A stretch of 64,000 bases of DNA from Symsagittifera roscoffensis (Eukaryota; Xenacoelomorpha; Acoela; Convolutidae): contig NC_087070.1 of assembly GCF_963678635.1 (NCBI RefSeq), forward strand, positions 26,218,007 through 26,282,006. The letters run 5' to 3'. The notes under the pieces are model-generated. The model ran no database searches and was not told where the DNA came from. It worked only from the letters and a program-made list of their open reading frames with translations. Position numbers and translations under genes: made by a program. How positions within the stretch are numbered: position 1 is the stretch's first letter; every line of letters starts with the position of its first letter. Positions 11,813 through 22,633 of this stretch are shown one piece after another.

Positions 11813-12280
11813 ATGTCATTTAAAAACCTAGGAAATAAACAAACAATCGTTTTACACAATTGTGAAATAGATAACAAAAAATACGACCTTGTAATCACAC
11901 CTCATACACAAACAGTTGGATACATTCGAACAAAACGACAAACACTAAAAAGAAAAATAATAACGAAACAAAGACAAATAACACGAAAAAGATTTTCAAA
12001 AAATTGAAACGCATTTTCAGAATCAGAAACCAACAGTTTAGACGAACTTTACAAACTAAAAGAATCAATAGATAAAAATTGCCCACTTCACGATCAATTA
12101 TATTTTTCTGACTCAGAAACAACTTCAAATTCATCAAAAAGAGTAAAAAGAAGAATAAAAAAGCAGTATAAACACAAACCAGTACATTTATACAATTGGA
12201 ATCAACCAATTCGACACATTAATAATTACATATTAACAGTCATCGAACGAAAAAATGAGCTCAACGCACACCCCAGGTGA
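11813..12280 (+). CDS. Pre-gag frame with one in-frame TGA
   Basis: An ATG at 11813 opens 64 codons ending at TGA (12005-12007). The same frame then stays open for 90 more codons to a TGA at 12278-12280, overlapping the gag start by 26 bases. The first part is strongly basic (KRQTLKRKIITKQRQITRKR). The second part has an acidic-serine stretch and another basic cluster (KRVKRRIKKQ). The continuity suggests one gene either broken by a point mutation or read through at TGA. It has no recognisable homologue. It lies immediately upstream of gag-pol, where some retroelements place an accessory or MA-like protein. Confidence 0.5.
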
Positions 12281-15200
12281 AGAAACTCCAGATGATGATG
12301 AAATCTTTCCTTTTATAGTAGATGCAGATACTGATAGAGGACAACACATATTTTGTCAAAATTTACTCGTAAATTTATTTGAACCCGGAATCAGTCCATG
12401 TAAAACAGAGTTCCCCGATGTAAAAATCAAAAGACAAATCATAGACCACTACTTAAAAGATATATGCAACATAACACAACAGTATGGAATCTACTCCATA
12501 GAATTCACCTCACCAAACCATAATAATAGAAAATATACAATTCAAACAGACGATCTTGATTTAGAATTTTCAAAAGTTTTTTCAGAATATATAAAAAGCA
12601 TCCAATATCATAACTTCCAAAGAGCAAACTCCATATTCACCAATGAAGTTTTCGCAATAATATATAGTTATATTTCGATATTAGAAAACGAAATCCCAAT
12701 AACAAATGTCTCACCGACAGAAACATCTAAACATTTAAGAGTACGACATGAAATCACACTACTCTCTAGTTATTTAAACATCATTAAAGAAAATTTCACG
12801 AAAGACGACGTTTCACAACATACAAAACACGATCTACAAAAAATTTTGGCATGGTTCATAATAGATTATTTTACACACAATATTGATTTAATTGCACAAG
12901 CAAGAAAAAATTTTAGACCCCAAAACTCGAACGATGATACAGCTATCACAGAACAATCAGATTATGTTTGGGACCCCGAATGGTCTCATCCCGCATTTAT
13001 AAGCTTCCCACAATCAATCTCAAGTCAAGCAATAAGTACGATATCTTACATAAGAGATTATGTAAAAGTAATACCATTAACCATTGATGCAACACCATTA
13101 AACTATAATACATTTTTGCCCGATACACAAAATAATAGTTTAAACTCTACAGTTATACACAATGAAAACCTCAATGGAACTAGGAATCTTACTCAACAAG
13201 ATATCCAGACACCATCACACTTCATAAATGAAGAAATTGTACACACAACAACTACACAACAAAGTATTTCACCAATACGCCCAAATTTAACAACACCAAG
13301 AAATACAAATCCTTCACAAACACAGGTAACCTTACAATCAACCGTTAAACCTTCGGTTGCCCCTAAATATTCACATATGGATTACCAAACATACAGACCC
13401 ATGACAATACCATCAAAAACACGCAAAACATTCACTAGAAACAACTTTGCAGACCATAATTATAATTATACACATCCCTCAAAAACATATAACCAACCAC
13501 AAAGAAATTTTAACCAATATACAAGATCTCGAAATTGGGATAACCCAATGACCCAACCTAATTCAATAAATTTCCAAACAAATCCTCCACAGGATCACAG
13601 TGAAAATTACCCATTTTTTCAACAAAATAAAAATAAAAAACAGACATCTTATCAAATGGATTATTTATCCTCAGATGATGATTTCTTACAACCAGATATA
13701 TTTGCACCAAATACTCAAGAATATCGTAGACAAGGAATACAGAAAACACGTACAAATCATAGAAATTTTTCTCCACAACCAATAGATGCACAACATCAAC
13801 AACCAATTCAACAACAAAATCTAATTAATACACAATCTTTTCAACCAATTCAACAACAAAATCCAATGACTGCACACTCGTATCAAGCATCACAAATGCA
13901 AAATGAAATACCACTCCCATATTATCTCCAACAACATGAAATAACAAGAAACCAACTTTCAAATTTTTCTCAAATGCCAAATGCAGCAGAATCATTACAA
14001 ATGACAATGAATCCATACCTTATGGGTGGATCATCAATAACATCAAACAAACCTTTAATGGTTTTCACAGGAACAGACCCTGAATATTCTGTAGAAGATT
14101 ATTTAAATGCAGTAACAGCAAACCTGATTTTAAATATTGGACCTGAACCAATTAATACGCCACTACATCAAAATTGGATACATCGACGCACAGCGTTAAT
14201 ACAAACAACCTTAGATGGCGCAGCCCAAAAATGGTTTTCAGTACTACCTCTAGAAATAAAATCAAACTGGAAAAGGTTTACACAGGAATTTTCAAAAATG
14301 TTTGACTCCGAAAGAAACAAACAACAACAAAGAGTTTTATGTAATGAAATTCGCAGATTACCAAACGAAACCATCAAACAATTAGCAGTACGAATCGAAA
14401 CACTAGTTCGAAAAGCATATTCATTAAATACACATGACTATAAAAACACAAAGATGACAGAAATCTTAATGATGACCTTAACACCACAATTAAGGAAAAT
14501 AGCAATAAAAAAGAGAGCATCCCATCCTTCTTCAATTCGCGAACCCGATTTAGATTTTCGAAAACTAGTAGACAAATTAGAACAAGCAGAAATCACGATG
14601 AAACTAGAAGAAACGGAAAATCTGAAATTACAATACGTTAACAGAATTGAAACGACTCCCACTAATATTAATAATATACAGGAATCAGAAACAGACCTCG
14701 TTGAAAAAATCACTGAAATACTCAATATTTACGAAAAGAACCCAAACTTCAAAGGCAAACCATCTTTCAAAAAATGGTGTAATTATTGCCGACGATACGG
14801 ACATAGTATTTCCGAATGTAGACAAAAACAGCAAGACAATCAAAATAAACCTCAAAAATATAAAGAACCAAATAAATCATTCTATCAATACATGAAAAAA
14901 GATCAAAATCTACCGAACAAAACAGTCTACAGCAACAACAGTTCAGGAAAACCACTCCCGAACAATACAAATTATACAAGAAATCAATCACCATATAACT
15001 CAAGTTATAGAGGAAGATCACCAGAACGAAGAAACACGTATAATTCATCACAAAATCACTACAATAGACCAAATAGTCGAAATAACTACTCCAGATCAAA
15101 TTCAAATACACAACGATTTGTTTCTAGATCTAATTCCCAATCAAGAAATAACTACTATCCAAACAACCAATCACGAAATTCATCATACAATAGGAATAGA

Positions 15201-18200
15201 AACTACTCCTATAATCGAAATAGAAGTTATTCAAACAACCGAAACCAGAATTACCCGAACAATCGATCAAGGAATAACTCATATAATAGATCGAACTATA
15301 ACAGACCAAACAATAATTACCAAAACAGATCGCGAAATAATTCACAAAATCGACACTCAAGTTATAATAATCGTTATAGAAATTATTCCCAATCACCACA
15401 CCGGAATAATAATAACTATAATAATTCTAATAATCGCCACAGAAGTAGTACACCTAAACATCAAAGACAAATCAATCAAGTACAATCTAACCCAGAAACA
15501 ACATCAGACCCTCCAGGTATTGATGACACAGTAACTGATACGTTACAACTCAATCAAATAAACTGTACATCATCAGATTCAGAAAGTGATACTGAAAACA
15601 CTCTTTCTATCAATATGATAAAAGTCGAAAATGACTATGAATCTGTCATATATGAACAACCCTTTCCATCACACATATATGAAAATCAATCAGAATTTCT
15701 TCAAAATTATTACACTACACCCATAAATTCCACACCAACGACGCAAGAAACAAATGAGATTAACACCACAAATCAAACCAATAAAAATACCAAAACAAAA
15801 TGCTTGAATACAAACCACATTTATCAAAATATACAAAAAGAACAACCCAAAGAAAAAATTTGGACAATACCATTTCTCTTAGAAAGCCCAAGAAATAAAG
15901 AATTTCAACCACCAGACCTTGAAATAGATTTTTTAATTGATTCAGGAGCAGAATCAAACATAATAAACATCCCCACATGGAATGAAATAAAAACCTTACA
16001 CCCAAAGCTAACACCTCTTGAAACCTCCAGCAAACTAGCAACAGCACAAGGATCAACATTGATAAACTACGGAAAAATTCAATTATTTCTCCTCCCCACC
16101 AGAACAATGGAACAAAGCAAAATTTTAAATAAGCCATTTAAACAAATATTCCATATCACTGACATTAAATATAATATCATTGGAATACCATTTATTTCGA
16201 AGTATATACCAACAATTAACATACTAAATAGTAAAATATTGATCAAAGATAAATATACAAAAACAAAAGAAACATCCTTAACATTTTTTCAAAGATTAAA
16301 TAAACAACCACCATTCTTTTCAAAATTCTACCCGATATTTAACCAACAAAGAAAACACCTAAAACCACTATCAGGAAATATCTATAATTTTTCAATCAAA
16401 CAAGTTCACCAATATGATAAAGAACAAAACAAACAAAAATTTTATATGTCAGATTTTGAATTCAAACCTATTCACAAATTTTTCAAAATCACAATCTCAT
16501 CCATAAAATATTTGAAAAATTCGAATTCAGATATCATTTCCTTACATGTCTATAACAACACACCTTACCAAGTAACATTACCTTTAGGACTTTTAGGATA
16601 TTGTGAAACCAACGCTACAATATCACCAATACACGAAAAAGCCTATCGCGTAAATAATATACTCCAATTACTAGATATTTGCCAATCTACAATTCTTAAT
16701 GAAGAATTATCTATAAATAATATAATAAGTAACGAAAACAGAAATACGGATTATTTCACAAAAACCCCATATTTCAAACCTACATTCAACATAAGTAACT
16801 ACACAAAGGACCAACAGAAATTTTTAACAATGTTTAATTTCCAACATTCACAAATAACACAAGACGAATTCGAAAAATTAGCCAAACAGCTAATTAAATA
16901 TTCATCAGTCTATGCAACATCAAAATTCGATGTTGGAAAAATCAGTTCATCACTACATCTCCCGTTAAAACCAGACGCAGTTTTCAAAAAACAGAGAGCA
17001 AGTAAAGTACCAATTCACTTACATGATAAAGTGAACAGATTACTCGATATTTTAGAACAATACAACATTATATCACCAGTTAATAAAGAAGAACAACCAA
17101 AAGGCAACACATTTATCAACCCCGTTATCATTCTAGCTAAAGGAGAATCATTAAAAATCGTTCTCGATGCTAGATACCTCAATTCACTTATAGATGAATC
17201 AAAATGTAATTGGCCCATTGAACCAATACAAGTTATTTTAACAAAAATAAACGGCAAATACTTTACAACCGCCGATATGAATAGTGCATACAATCAAATG
17301 CCACTAGATGAACAATCACGACGTTTAACACAATTTGTTATCGGAAACCAACAATATGAATTCAACCGCTTATTCTATGGAATATCCATAGGACCAGCAG
17401 CATTTTCAGCTTTTATGAGCAAAATTTTTAGACCACTGATACTCAAGAAAAACGCAATCACCTATTTAGACGATGTTTTTATGCAATCACAAACAAAAAA
17501 CGAAATGTTCAATGTTTTAGAACAATATCACCAAATACTTCAGAACGAAAATCTGAAGGCCGCCCCCGATAAATCACACTTCTTTTTGACAAGAGTTAAA
17601 TTCTTAGGACATAATATAGAAAGAAAAACAATCACTCCATTGAAATCACGCATTGACGCTATTCAAAACCTTCAACCACCAACAAATAAAAAGAAAATCC
17701 AAGAATTTCTTGGAATGTTAAACTTTTTAAGTAAATATGTTTATAAAATGCAATTATATCTACGACCATTTTATAACATCCTTAGACAACAAAATAATTT
17801 TGAATGGAACACAGAACATCAAACACGATTTGAAGAAATAAAGAAACTTTTAACTGAACAAATTTCAAACACAATTCCAGATTCAAATCAACCATTTTAT
17901 GCAATGTGCGATGCTTCGAACTTTGGCATCGGTGCAGCACTATTACAATCACATAATGGTACAAATAAAATGAACCTCATATCAGCAAATTCTCGATTAT
18001 TCACTCAAGCAGAGCTACGACTCTCAACTCTAGTGAGAGAATGTACAGCCATAATATATACACTAACAGAATATGAATTTCTGATACTTGGATCAAAACA
18101 TCCAACAGTTCTATTCACAGACCATAAACCAATCATCTTTCTCTTTACACAAAAATCTAACCCAAACCACCGAGTTTACAGATTTCAACTAATTCTAATG

Positions 18201-20477
18201 AAATTTCCAAACTTACATATAGTTTGGACTGCAGGAAAAAATCTTGCATTACCAGACACTTTAAGTCGAAATACACCACCTGAATTACTTACACGAAAAA
18301 CAACAGTTGAAATACCCAAAAACATAAAATTCTACCTTGCAGAAAACGAAACATCACCCCGATTGGAATGCAAATATGCAGTAAAAACTGATATTGAACA
18401 ATCACAAATAAATAATTTACAACATTTCCCACTTTATTTAGATTGTCAAAATAATCATTATGAAGTTGATTTACTTGGAACATCAACTTTCAAACCAATC
18501 CCATATTCTCAATGGATAAAAAATAACACCCAACAAAAACGAACAAAACAACACCCGCCTAAGAAAGACCATTTTCCACTAATTGAAAAAGAAGATTTAA
18601 CTGATAAAATAAATTTATCAGGACCACAAACAAATGATTCAAAATACACAATAAATCAAGTTTTTGACCTTCACGACCCACTTGATACAATACCCTTATC
18701 TAAATTAGAAATCGAAAACATTTTTCTCCCCCCAACAGAAATAATTACAATTTCAACACTGAAACAATATCAAAACCTTGACCCAGTAATTCGACAACTG
18801 AAATCATGGCACAAATATAAAACTAAACCTATCAAAGCAGATTCAACCATTCTAGGAAACAAAACACTCCTCCGATACTTTCGCAAATTTAACAACACAA
18901 CAATTAACGAAAATACAGACCTTTTAGAGTATAACCTGAATGAATCTACAGTTCCATGTCTCCCTTTAAGTATGATTCTTATAGCTTTTAATATTTCACA
19001 TACACAAAATATTAAAGGACACTCTGGATCAGAAAAAACATATTCAAATTTTATACAAAATTTTTACTTCCCAAATGCACCAATTTGGATAAAAGTACTA
19101 TGCAATGATTGTATAGTATGTCAACTAAATAAACCTTACCCAAATCAAAAACAAATAGCACAAAAACAAGATTTTAAAGGACAAAGTTTGTACTTTAATC
19201 ATCGTATCTCATTTGATACTAAAGGACCAATTTCACCCTCATCAGAAGGAAACTCGTACATTATGGTAATTGTTGACGCATTTACACATTATGTAGCACT
19301 TAACCCAGTACCACATTGTAACGCTTATTACGCTTACACAACACTCTATGAACACTGGATAGCAAAATTCGGACTACCAGAAATTTTAGTTACAGACAAC
19401 GGTACAGAATTCATAAATAATGAAATTATCACACTATGTCATTTATATAACATTAAACACAAACCACGTACATCTCATGCACCTTGGACAAACGGCTTAG
19501 TCGAAGGTATGAACCGTTCATTACAAGAATATCTTAGATGTATCATCAACGGAAATGATACAAAATATACCGAATGGTCAGCAGATGTAAAATTATTTCC
19601 CTTAGCATATAATTCACAAATTACGACAACTTTAGGAATGTCACCATACGAAATGGTTTTTAACCAAAAGCCACGCAAACCAATAATGTTTACAGCAAAT
19701 TCTAATAAAAACGCACAAGGTTATTGTCAACCAAATAAAGACTCAATTTGTTATAACCTACCTTTACATACACACGATGAAGATCATTTTCATCACCCAC
19801 AAATTCTTAAACTAGCCTCCGGTACACACACCGAATGGATTCTAAATAGAGATAAAAAACACAATGAAATTTATCAAAAAATAACAAAAAAGTTATTACA
19901 AAGACAAAACATTAATGAACAAATCAATTCACGTTTTACACCAGCCTCCGAATTAAAAATTGGAACATTTGTTTTAATACCTAATTTTAATACTCAAAAA
20001 GGAATTTCTAAAAAATTACAACCCCTTCGAAAAGGACCATACCAAATAATTGCAAAACCCACTGATGTCACATATAAAATTACCGACTCAAACAAAAAAG
20101 AAATCGTTCAACATCGAAACAACCTATTACCTTATTACCCAAAAGAATACGCACTCCGCGAATTAACTCAATTATATTCTTTCACAGGATTAAAAATCAT
20201 TCAAAATGAACCACATCTAAAAAACATAGAACAAAATGATAACCCCACCGAAAATCAAAACACAAAACCAATCGCCACCAAAAACAATACACAAAACCAT
20301 AAAGAATCTCCAAAACAAAGAAAAAATAGAAAAATGACCGAACAAATAATACCCCAAGAACAAATCGACAAATCAGAAAATAGAAAAACAACAAGACTCC
20401 GAAATCAACCACGTAAAAACTATAAAATATTCATCCCCCAATCTAAAATTTTAAAGAAAGTGGAATTTCAAAAGTAA
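12255..20477 (+). CDS. gag-pol: Gag-Pol polyprotein (Ty3/gypsy class)
   Basis: A single 2740-codon ORF with no frameshift or stop between gag and pol. Residues 1-590 are a long N-terminal region, Gln/Asn-rich after about 300. Residues 595-810 resemble the retrotransposon capsid domain (WIHRRTALIQTTLDGAAQKW). A CX2CX4HX4C zinc knuckle is at C842, C845, H850, C855. Residues 870-1080 are Asn/Ser/Arg/Tyr-rich, probably RNA-binding and disordered. Protease: DSGA at D1229. Reverse transcriptase: D1674 and YLDD at 1737-1740. RNase H: D1886, E1929, D1956, D2001. Integrase: zinc-binding H2249 to C2286/C2289, then D2321, D2381 and E2417, the last two spaced by 35 residues. GPY at 2594. All catalytic residues are intact, so the protein could be active. 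It is long for the family, mainly through the Gag extensions. The product would be cut by its own protease. Confidence 0.93.
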   Translation: MSSTHTPGEETPDDDEIFPFIVDADTDRGQHIFCQNLLVNLFEPGISPCKTEFPDVKIKRQIIDHYLKDICNITQQYGIYSIEFTSPNHNNRKYTIQTDDLDLEFSKVFSEYIKSIQYHNFQRANSIFTNEVFAIIYSYISILENEIPITNVSPTETSKHLRVRHEITLLSSYLNIIKENFTKDDVSQHTKHDLQKILAWFIIDYFTHNIDLIAQARKNFRPQNSNDDTAITEQSDYVWDPEWSHPAFISFPQSISSQAISTISYIRDYVKVIPLTIDATPLNYNTFLPDTQNNSLNSTVIHNENLNGTRNLTQQDIQTPSHFINEEIVHTTTTQQSISPIRPNLTTPRNTNPSQTQVTLQSTVKPSVAPKYSHMDYQTYRPMTIPSKTRKTFTRNNFADHNYNYTHPSKTYNQPQRNFNQYTRSRNWDNPMTQPNSINFQTNPPQDHSENYPFFQQNKNKKQTSYQMDYLSSDDDFLQPDIFAPNTQEYRRQGIQKTRTNHRNFSPQPIDAQHQQPIQQQNLINTQSFQPIQQQNPMTAHSYQASQMQNEIPLPYYLQQHEITRNQLSNFSQMPNAAESLQMTMNPYLMGGSSITSNKPLMVFTGTDPEYSVEDYLNAVTANLILNIGPEPINTPLHQNWIHRRTALIQTTLDGAAQKWFSVLPLEIKSNWKRFTQEFSKMFDSERNKQQQRVLCNEIRRLPNETIKQLAVRIETLVRKAYSLNTHDYKNTKMTEILMMTLTPQLRKIAIKKRASHPSSIREPDLDFRKLVDKLEQAEITMKLEETENLKLQYVNRIETTPTNINNIQESETDLVEKITEILNIYEKNPNFKGKPSFKKWCNYCRRYGHSISECRQKQQDNQNKPQKYKEPNKSFYQYMKKDQNLPNKTVYSNNSSGKPLPNNTNYTRNQSPYNSSYRGRSPERRNTYNSSQNHYNRPNSRNNYSRSNSNTQRFVSRSNSQSRNNYYPNNQSRNSSYNRNRNYSYNRNRSYSNNRNQNYPNNRSRNNSYNRSNYNRPNNNYQNRSRNNSQNRHSSYNNRYRNYSQSPHRNNNNYNNSNNRHRSSTPKHQRQINQVQSNPETTSDPPGIDDTVTDTLQLNQINCTSSDSESDTENTLSINMIKVENDYESVIYEQPFPSHIYENQSEFLQNYYTTPINSTPTTQETNEINTTNQTNKNTKTKCLNTNHIYQNIQKEQPKEKIWTIPFLLESPRNKEFQPPDLEIDFLIDSGAESNIINIPTWNEIKTLHPKLTPLETSSKLATAQGSTLINYGKIQLFLLPTRTMEQSKILNKPFKQIFHITDIKYNIIGIPFISKYIPTINILNSKILIKDKYTKTKETSLTFFQRLNKQPPFFSKFYPIFNQQRKHLKPLSGNIYNFSIKQVHQYDKEQNKQKFYMSDFEFKPIHKFFKITISSIKYLKNSNSDIISLHVYNNTPYQVTLPLGLLGYCETNATISPIHEKAYRVNNILQLLDICQSTILNEELSINNIISNENRNTDYFTKTPYFKPTFNISNYTKDQQKFLTMFNFQHSQITQDEFEKLAKQLIKYSSVYATSKFDVGKISSSLHLPLKPDAVFKKQRASKVPIHLHDKVNRLLDILEQYNIISPVNKEEQPKGNTFINPVIILAKGESLKIVLDARYLNSLIDESKCNWPIEPIQVILTKINGKYFTTADMNSAYNQMPLDEQSRRLTQFVIGNQQYEFNRLFYGISIGPAAFSAFMSKIFRPLILKKNAITYLDDVFMQSQTKNEMFNVLEQYHQILQNENLKAAPDKSHFFLTRVKFLGHNIERKTITPLKSRIDAIQNLQPPTNKKKIQEFLGMLNFLSKYVYKMQLYLRPFYNILRQQNNFEWNTEHQTRFEEIKKLLTEQISNTIPDSNQPFYAMCDASNFGIGAALLQSHNGTNKMNLISANSRLFTQAELRLSTLVRECTAIIYTLTEYEFLILGSKHPTVLFTDHKPIIFLFTQKSNPNHRVYRFQLILMKFPNLHIVWTAGKNLALPDTLSRNTPPELLTRKTTVEIPKNIKFYLAENETSPRLECKYAVKTDIEQSQINNLQHFPLYLDCQNNHYEVDLLGTSTFKPIPYSQWIKNNTQQKRTKQHPPKKDHFPLIEKEDLTDKINLSGPQTNDSKYTINQVFDLHDPLDTIPLSKLEIENIFLPPTEIITISTLKQYQNLDPVIRQLKSWHKYKTKPIKADSTILGNKTLLRYFRKFNNTTINENTDLLEYNLNESTVPCLPLSMILIAFNISHTQNIKGHSGSEKTYSNFIQNFYFPNAPIWIKVLCNDCIVCQLNKPYPNQKQIAQKQDFKGQSLYFNHRISFDTKGPISPSSEGNSYIMVIVDAFTHYVALNPVPHCNAYYAYTTLYEHWIAKFGLPEILVTDNGTEFINNEIITLCHLYNIKHKPRTSHAPWTNGLVEGMNRSLQEYLRCIINGNDTKYTEWSADVKLFPLAYNSQITTTLGMSPYEMVFNQKPRKPIMFTANSNKNAQGYCQPNKDSICYNLPLHTHDEDHFHHPQILKLASGTHTEWILNRDKKHNEIYQKITKKLLQRQNINEQINSRFTPASELKIGTFVLIPNFNTQKGISKKLQPLRKGPYQIIAKPTDVTYKITDSNKKEIVQHRNNLLPYYPKEYALRELTQLYSFTGLKIIQNEPHLKNIEQNDNPTENQNTKPIATKNNTQNHKESPKQRKNRKMTEQIIPQEQIDKSENRKTTRLRNQPRKNYKIFIPQSKILKKVEFQK
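12274..12282 (+). promoter_or_regulatory. Candidate splice donor inside the start of gag
   Basis: CAG|GTGAAG, with the junction after 12276, lies 22 bases into gag-pol. Splicing from here would lend the gag ATG and seven codons to a downstream exon, which could express the frames lacking their own ATG. The matching acceptor is not determined. Confidence 0.35.
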
Positions 20478-21075
20478 TTTTAACATTATACTTCACTATC
20501 TTGAAACCTTCGAAACATTTTTCATTTAAATTTTTCAAAATAACATGCTGACAAGTACGTAATAATTCTAGTTCAAAATAGACCAATAGGATTCCTCCAA
20601 TCCGTCACTTTCTCTAACTCAAACTAAGACCAATTAGACGAATCATATAGAACTCCAGGCACATCTATAACTATAACTTTACGACCTCCAGGTCAAAAAT
20701 AAGCAAACCACTCCAACTTGACAACTAAAATAAATATCACCATAATACCGTACCCCTCCCTTATCTAATAACCCAAAGATCAACAATATTTCCCCAACTC
20801 AGACCACGAATACCCCCAAAGCAAATTTGTTAACTTAGCCTAAAGTAACAAAATGAACATTTTAATTAGCCTAAAGTATAAAAATCTCACCATACCCCGG
20901 ATCATTTGACAAACAAAAATAAAGAAAAAGACGACCTCCCAGTCACCATAAAAATTTCCCCCAACAATTTTTTACAAAACTCAACCCACTTGTCAAAAAA
21001 CTAATAAATAATCCGACCACACTAGAAAATCGCCTCAAACAGAAAAAAATATTCGACCAATAGATCATTTCTTAA
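20478..21075 (+). other. Retroelement spacer between pol and the small ORFs
   Basis: No long frame. A TTAGCCTAAAGTA phrase occurs twice (about 20836 and 20868), and ACGACCTCCAGGTCA-like and ACGACCTCCCAGTCA phrases recur near 20690 and 20930. TTTCCCCAACTCAG near 20800 could serve as a splice acceptor for downstream ORFs. Confidence 0.4.
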
Positions 21076-21306
21076 ATGCTCTTCTCTCAATCAGTTACTC
21101 AAATACTCATAAATCTTAAACATTTTTTTACAATACTTGAAATCTTTATAATATTTCTTTTTGATATACTTGAATCTTTTCTAATAATCCTAATCATTTT
21201 TTGTAACATTTTTTTAATTTTCTACACTATACTCGAACTATTCCTCCAACTTTCCAAAACCCTTGATTACATCCACAGGTACGAATCATATAACTTGTCT
21301 AAATGA
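21076..21306 (+). CDS. Small hydrophobic membrane ORF 1 (76 aa)
   Basis: A short ORF almost entirely of Ile, Leu and Phe in its middle (EIFIIFLFDILESFLIILII), long enough for one or two membrane-spanning helices, with a short charged tail. Its stop overlaps the start of the next ORF as ATGA at 21303-21306, an arrangement that permits re-initiation by the terminating ribosome. The size and character resemble small viral membrane or viroporin-like proteins, but no homologue is recognised. It lies between pol and the envelope region and shares the element's A/T-rich composition. Confidence 0.45.
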   Translation: MLFSQSVTQILINLKHFFTILEIFIIFLFDILESFLIILIIFCNIFLIFYTILELFLQLSKTLDYIHRYESYNLSK

Positions 21307-21491
21307 TACGAACAATTTTCAGTAGAACCGATATTTTTTTATTGTTTGTAATTTTCATAACATTTTTATCATCCCTCATTTTGACAATATGTAAATGTAT
21401 AAAGAAAGCAATCTTCACATTTGCCCTAGCAACAATCCTTCTAATTCTTTTTTTGGAAGAATATTATAATAAACATAAACCTTCCCACTAA
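21303..21491 (+). CDS. Small hydrophobic membrane ORF 2 (62 aa)
   Basis: It starts in the ATGA overlap with the previous ORF. It has two hydrophobic helices (IFLLFVIFITFLSSLILTI and AIFTFALATILLILFL) separated by a short basic turn (CKCIKKA), so it is probably a hairpin membrane protein, and it ends in a charged tail. No homologue is recognised. The tight coupling with the preceding hydrophobic ORF suggests that the two act together. Six bases after its stop, a new frame opens without an ATG. Confidence 0.45.
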   Translation: MIRTIFSRTDIFLLFVIFITFLSSLILTICKCIKKAIFTFALATILLILFLEEYYNKHKPSH

Positions 21492-21496
21492 AGTAA

Positions 21497-22633
21497 CAAT
21501 TCAAAAATCCATCAAAAATTGCTACCCAACAGTCACAGAATCAGTCTTCACCGACATCATCCCAAGTTAACCAAACACCACCTTCAACTACTCAAAATCC
21601 TCAAACATCTACACGAATTTCTTTTCAAGACAATCCATACACTTTTGAAGAACGACATGCTCGTTTATCAGAACCACTAGAACCAGTTCAACGACAAGCA
21701 CCTTTAAGCGAACCAACATATAACCTATACCCAACACTACCACAAGAACTAAATAGAATAAGAAATTCTAGTCAAAATCAAAATACAGTCGAAATAAATA
21801 GACAAATTATACATCCTCGACGAAACAGAAATTTTCAAACTCCCCGAGTTCATTTTGATATACCTCAATCCCCATCACAAAACACTCCAGAAAACCCCAT
21901 TGGTATATTACCAGAAACCCCTACGCTTCTTTCACAACGTAGCACCTCAAGCCTACCATCAGATTACTTAGGTTCAACACCAACATCTGAGCAAATACGT
22001 GAAAATCCTTTCAACCCTACAAACCAAACATCACGATTTCCATATTGGACTACACATTCATTTACACAAGGTGAACCAAATTTAGTCAATGACCCCATAG
22101 ATATTTCTACGGATACAACAACATCCTCATCACTACCAGAAACATTATCACTACCATCAACACCATCAATAAGCAAGATTTCACCACCACCTTTTAACTT
22201 AAATTTTCCAAATAATCTCGACGCCAGATATCGAGAACAATCATCAATAAATATTCCTTTAAGACTAGATTGGAATACATTTACAGCACCTCCACCACTA
22301 TTTGGACAACATCAAGAAAGTAACCGCCTTCATAACTGGGCACTTAATAGATTACAATATCGCCAAGATATTCACAACGATATCCGTGATCACAATATTC
22401 AAATACTCCAACAAAACAGTTTACAATTAAAGTTTGAAATCACAGTTAAGTTAAATAATATTACCCAACATCCCTACCCATTAAACCCACCTAACATAAC
22501 AGCTCAATCACTACCACCACCGTTTATAACTACTGAAGTAATATACAAATACGACAGATATACCAAAAACACAATTGGCTACATTACATTTTATAATCCA
22601 TACTCAGGATTGTCATATACATGTATATTCTAA
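21497..22633 (+). CDS. Open frame of 378 codons with no ATG
   Basis: The frame runs from just after TAA at 21494-21496 to TAA at 22631-22633 without a single in-frame methionine, so ATG-based gene finding misses it. The first two thirds are Pro/Ser/Thr/Gln-rich and look disordered (SSLPETLSLPSTPSISK). The last third is better folded in appearance (LRLDWNTFTAPPPLFGQ, then alternating hydrophobic residues, ending in a cysteine-containing segment). Such a length without stops in A-rich DNA, plus codon use like its neighbours, argues that it is translated. It would need a spliced leader exon, for example from the donor inside gag, or a non-AUG start. It overlaps the envelope start by 13 bases. 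No homologue is recognised. Confidence 0.6.
   Translation, partial: QFKNPSKIATQQSQNQSSPTSSQVNQTPPSTTQNPQTSTRISFQDNPYTFEERHARLSEPLEPVQRQAPLSEPTYNLYPTLPQELNRIRNSSQNQNTVEINRQIIHPRRNRNFQTPRVHFDIPQSPSQNTPENPIGILPETPTLLSQRSTSSLPSDYLGSTPTSEQIRENPFNPTNQTSRFPYWTTHSFTQGEPNLVNDPIDISTDTTTSSSLPETLSLPSTPSISKISPPPFNLNFPNNLDARYREQSSINIPLRLDWNTFTAPPPLFGQHQESNRLHNWALNRLQYRQDIHNDIRDHNIQILQQNSLQLKFEITVKLNNITQHPYPLNPPNITAQSLPPPFITTEVIYKYDRYTKNTIGYITFYNPYSGLSYTCIF

Noticed and set aside
13558-20412. Many minus-strand and out-of-frame ORFs under gag-pol
   Set aside because: They are antisense or shifted reflections of A-rich coding DNA; none shows a domain.
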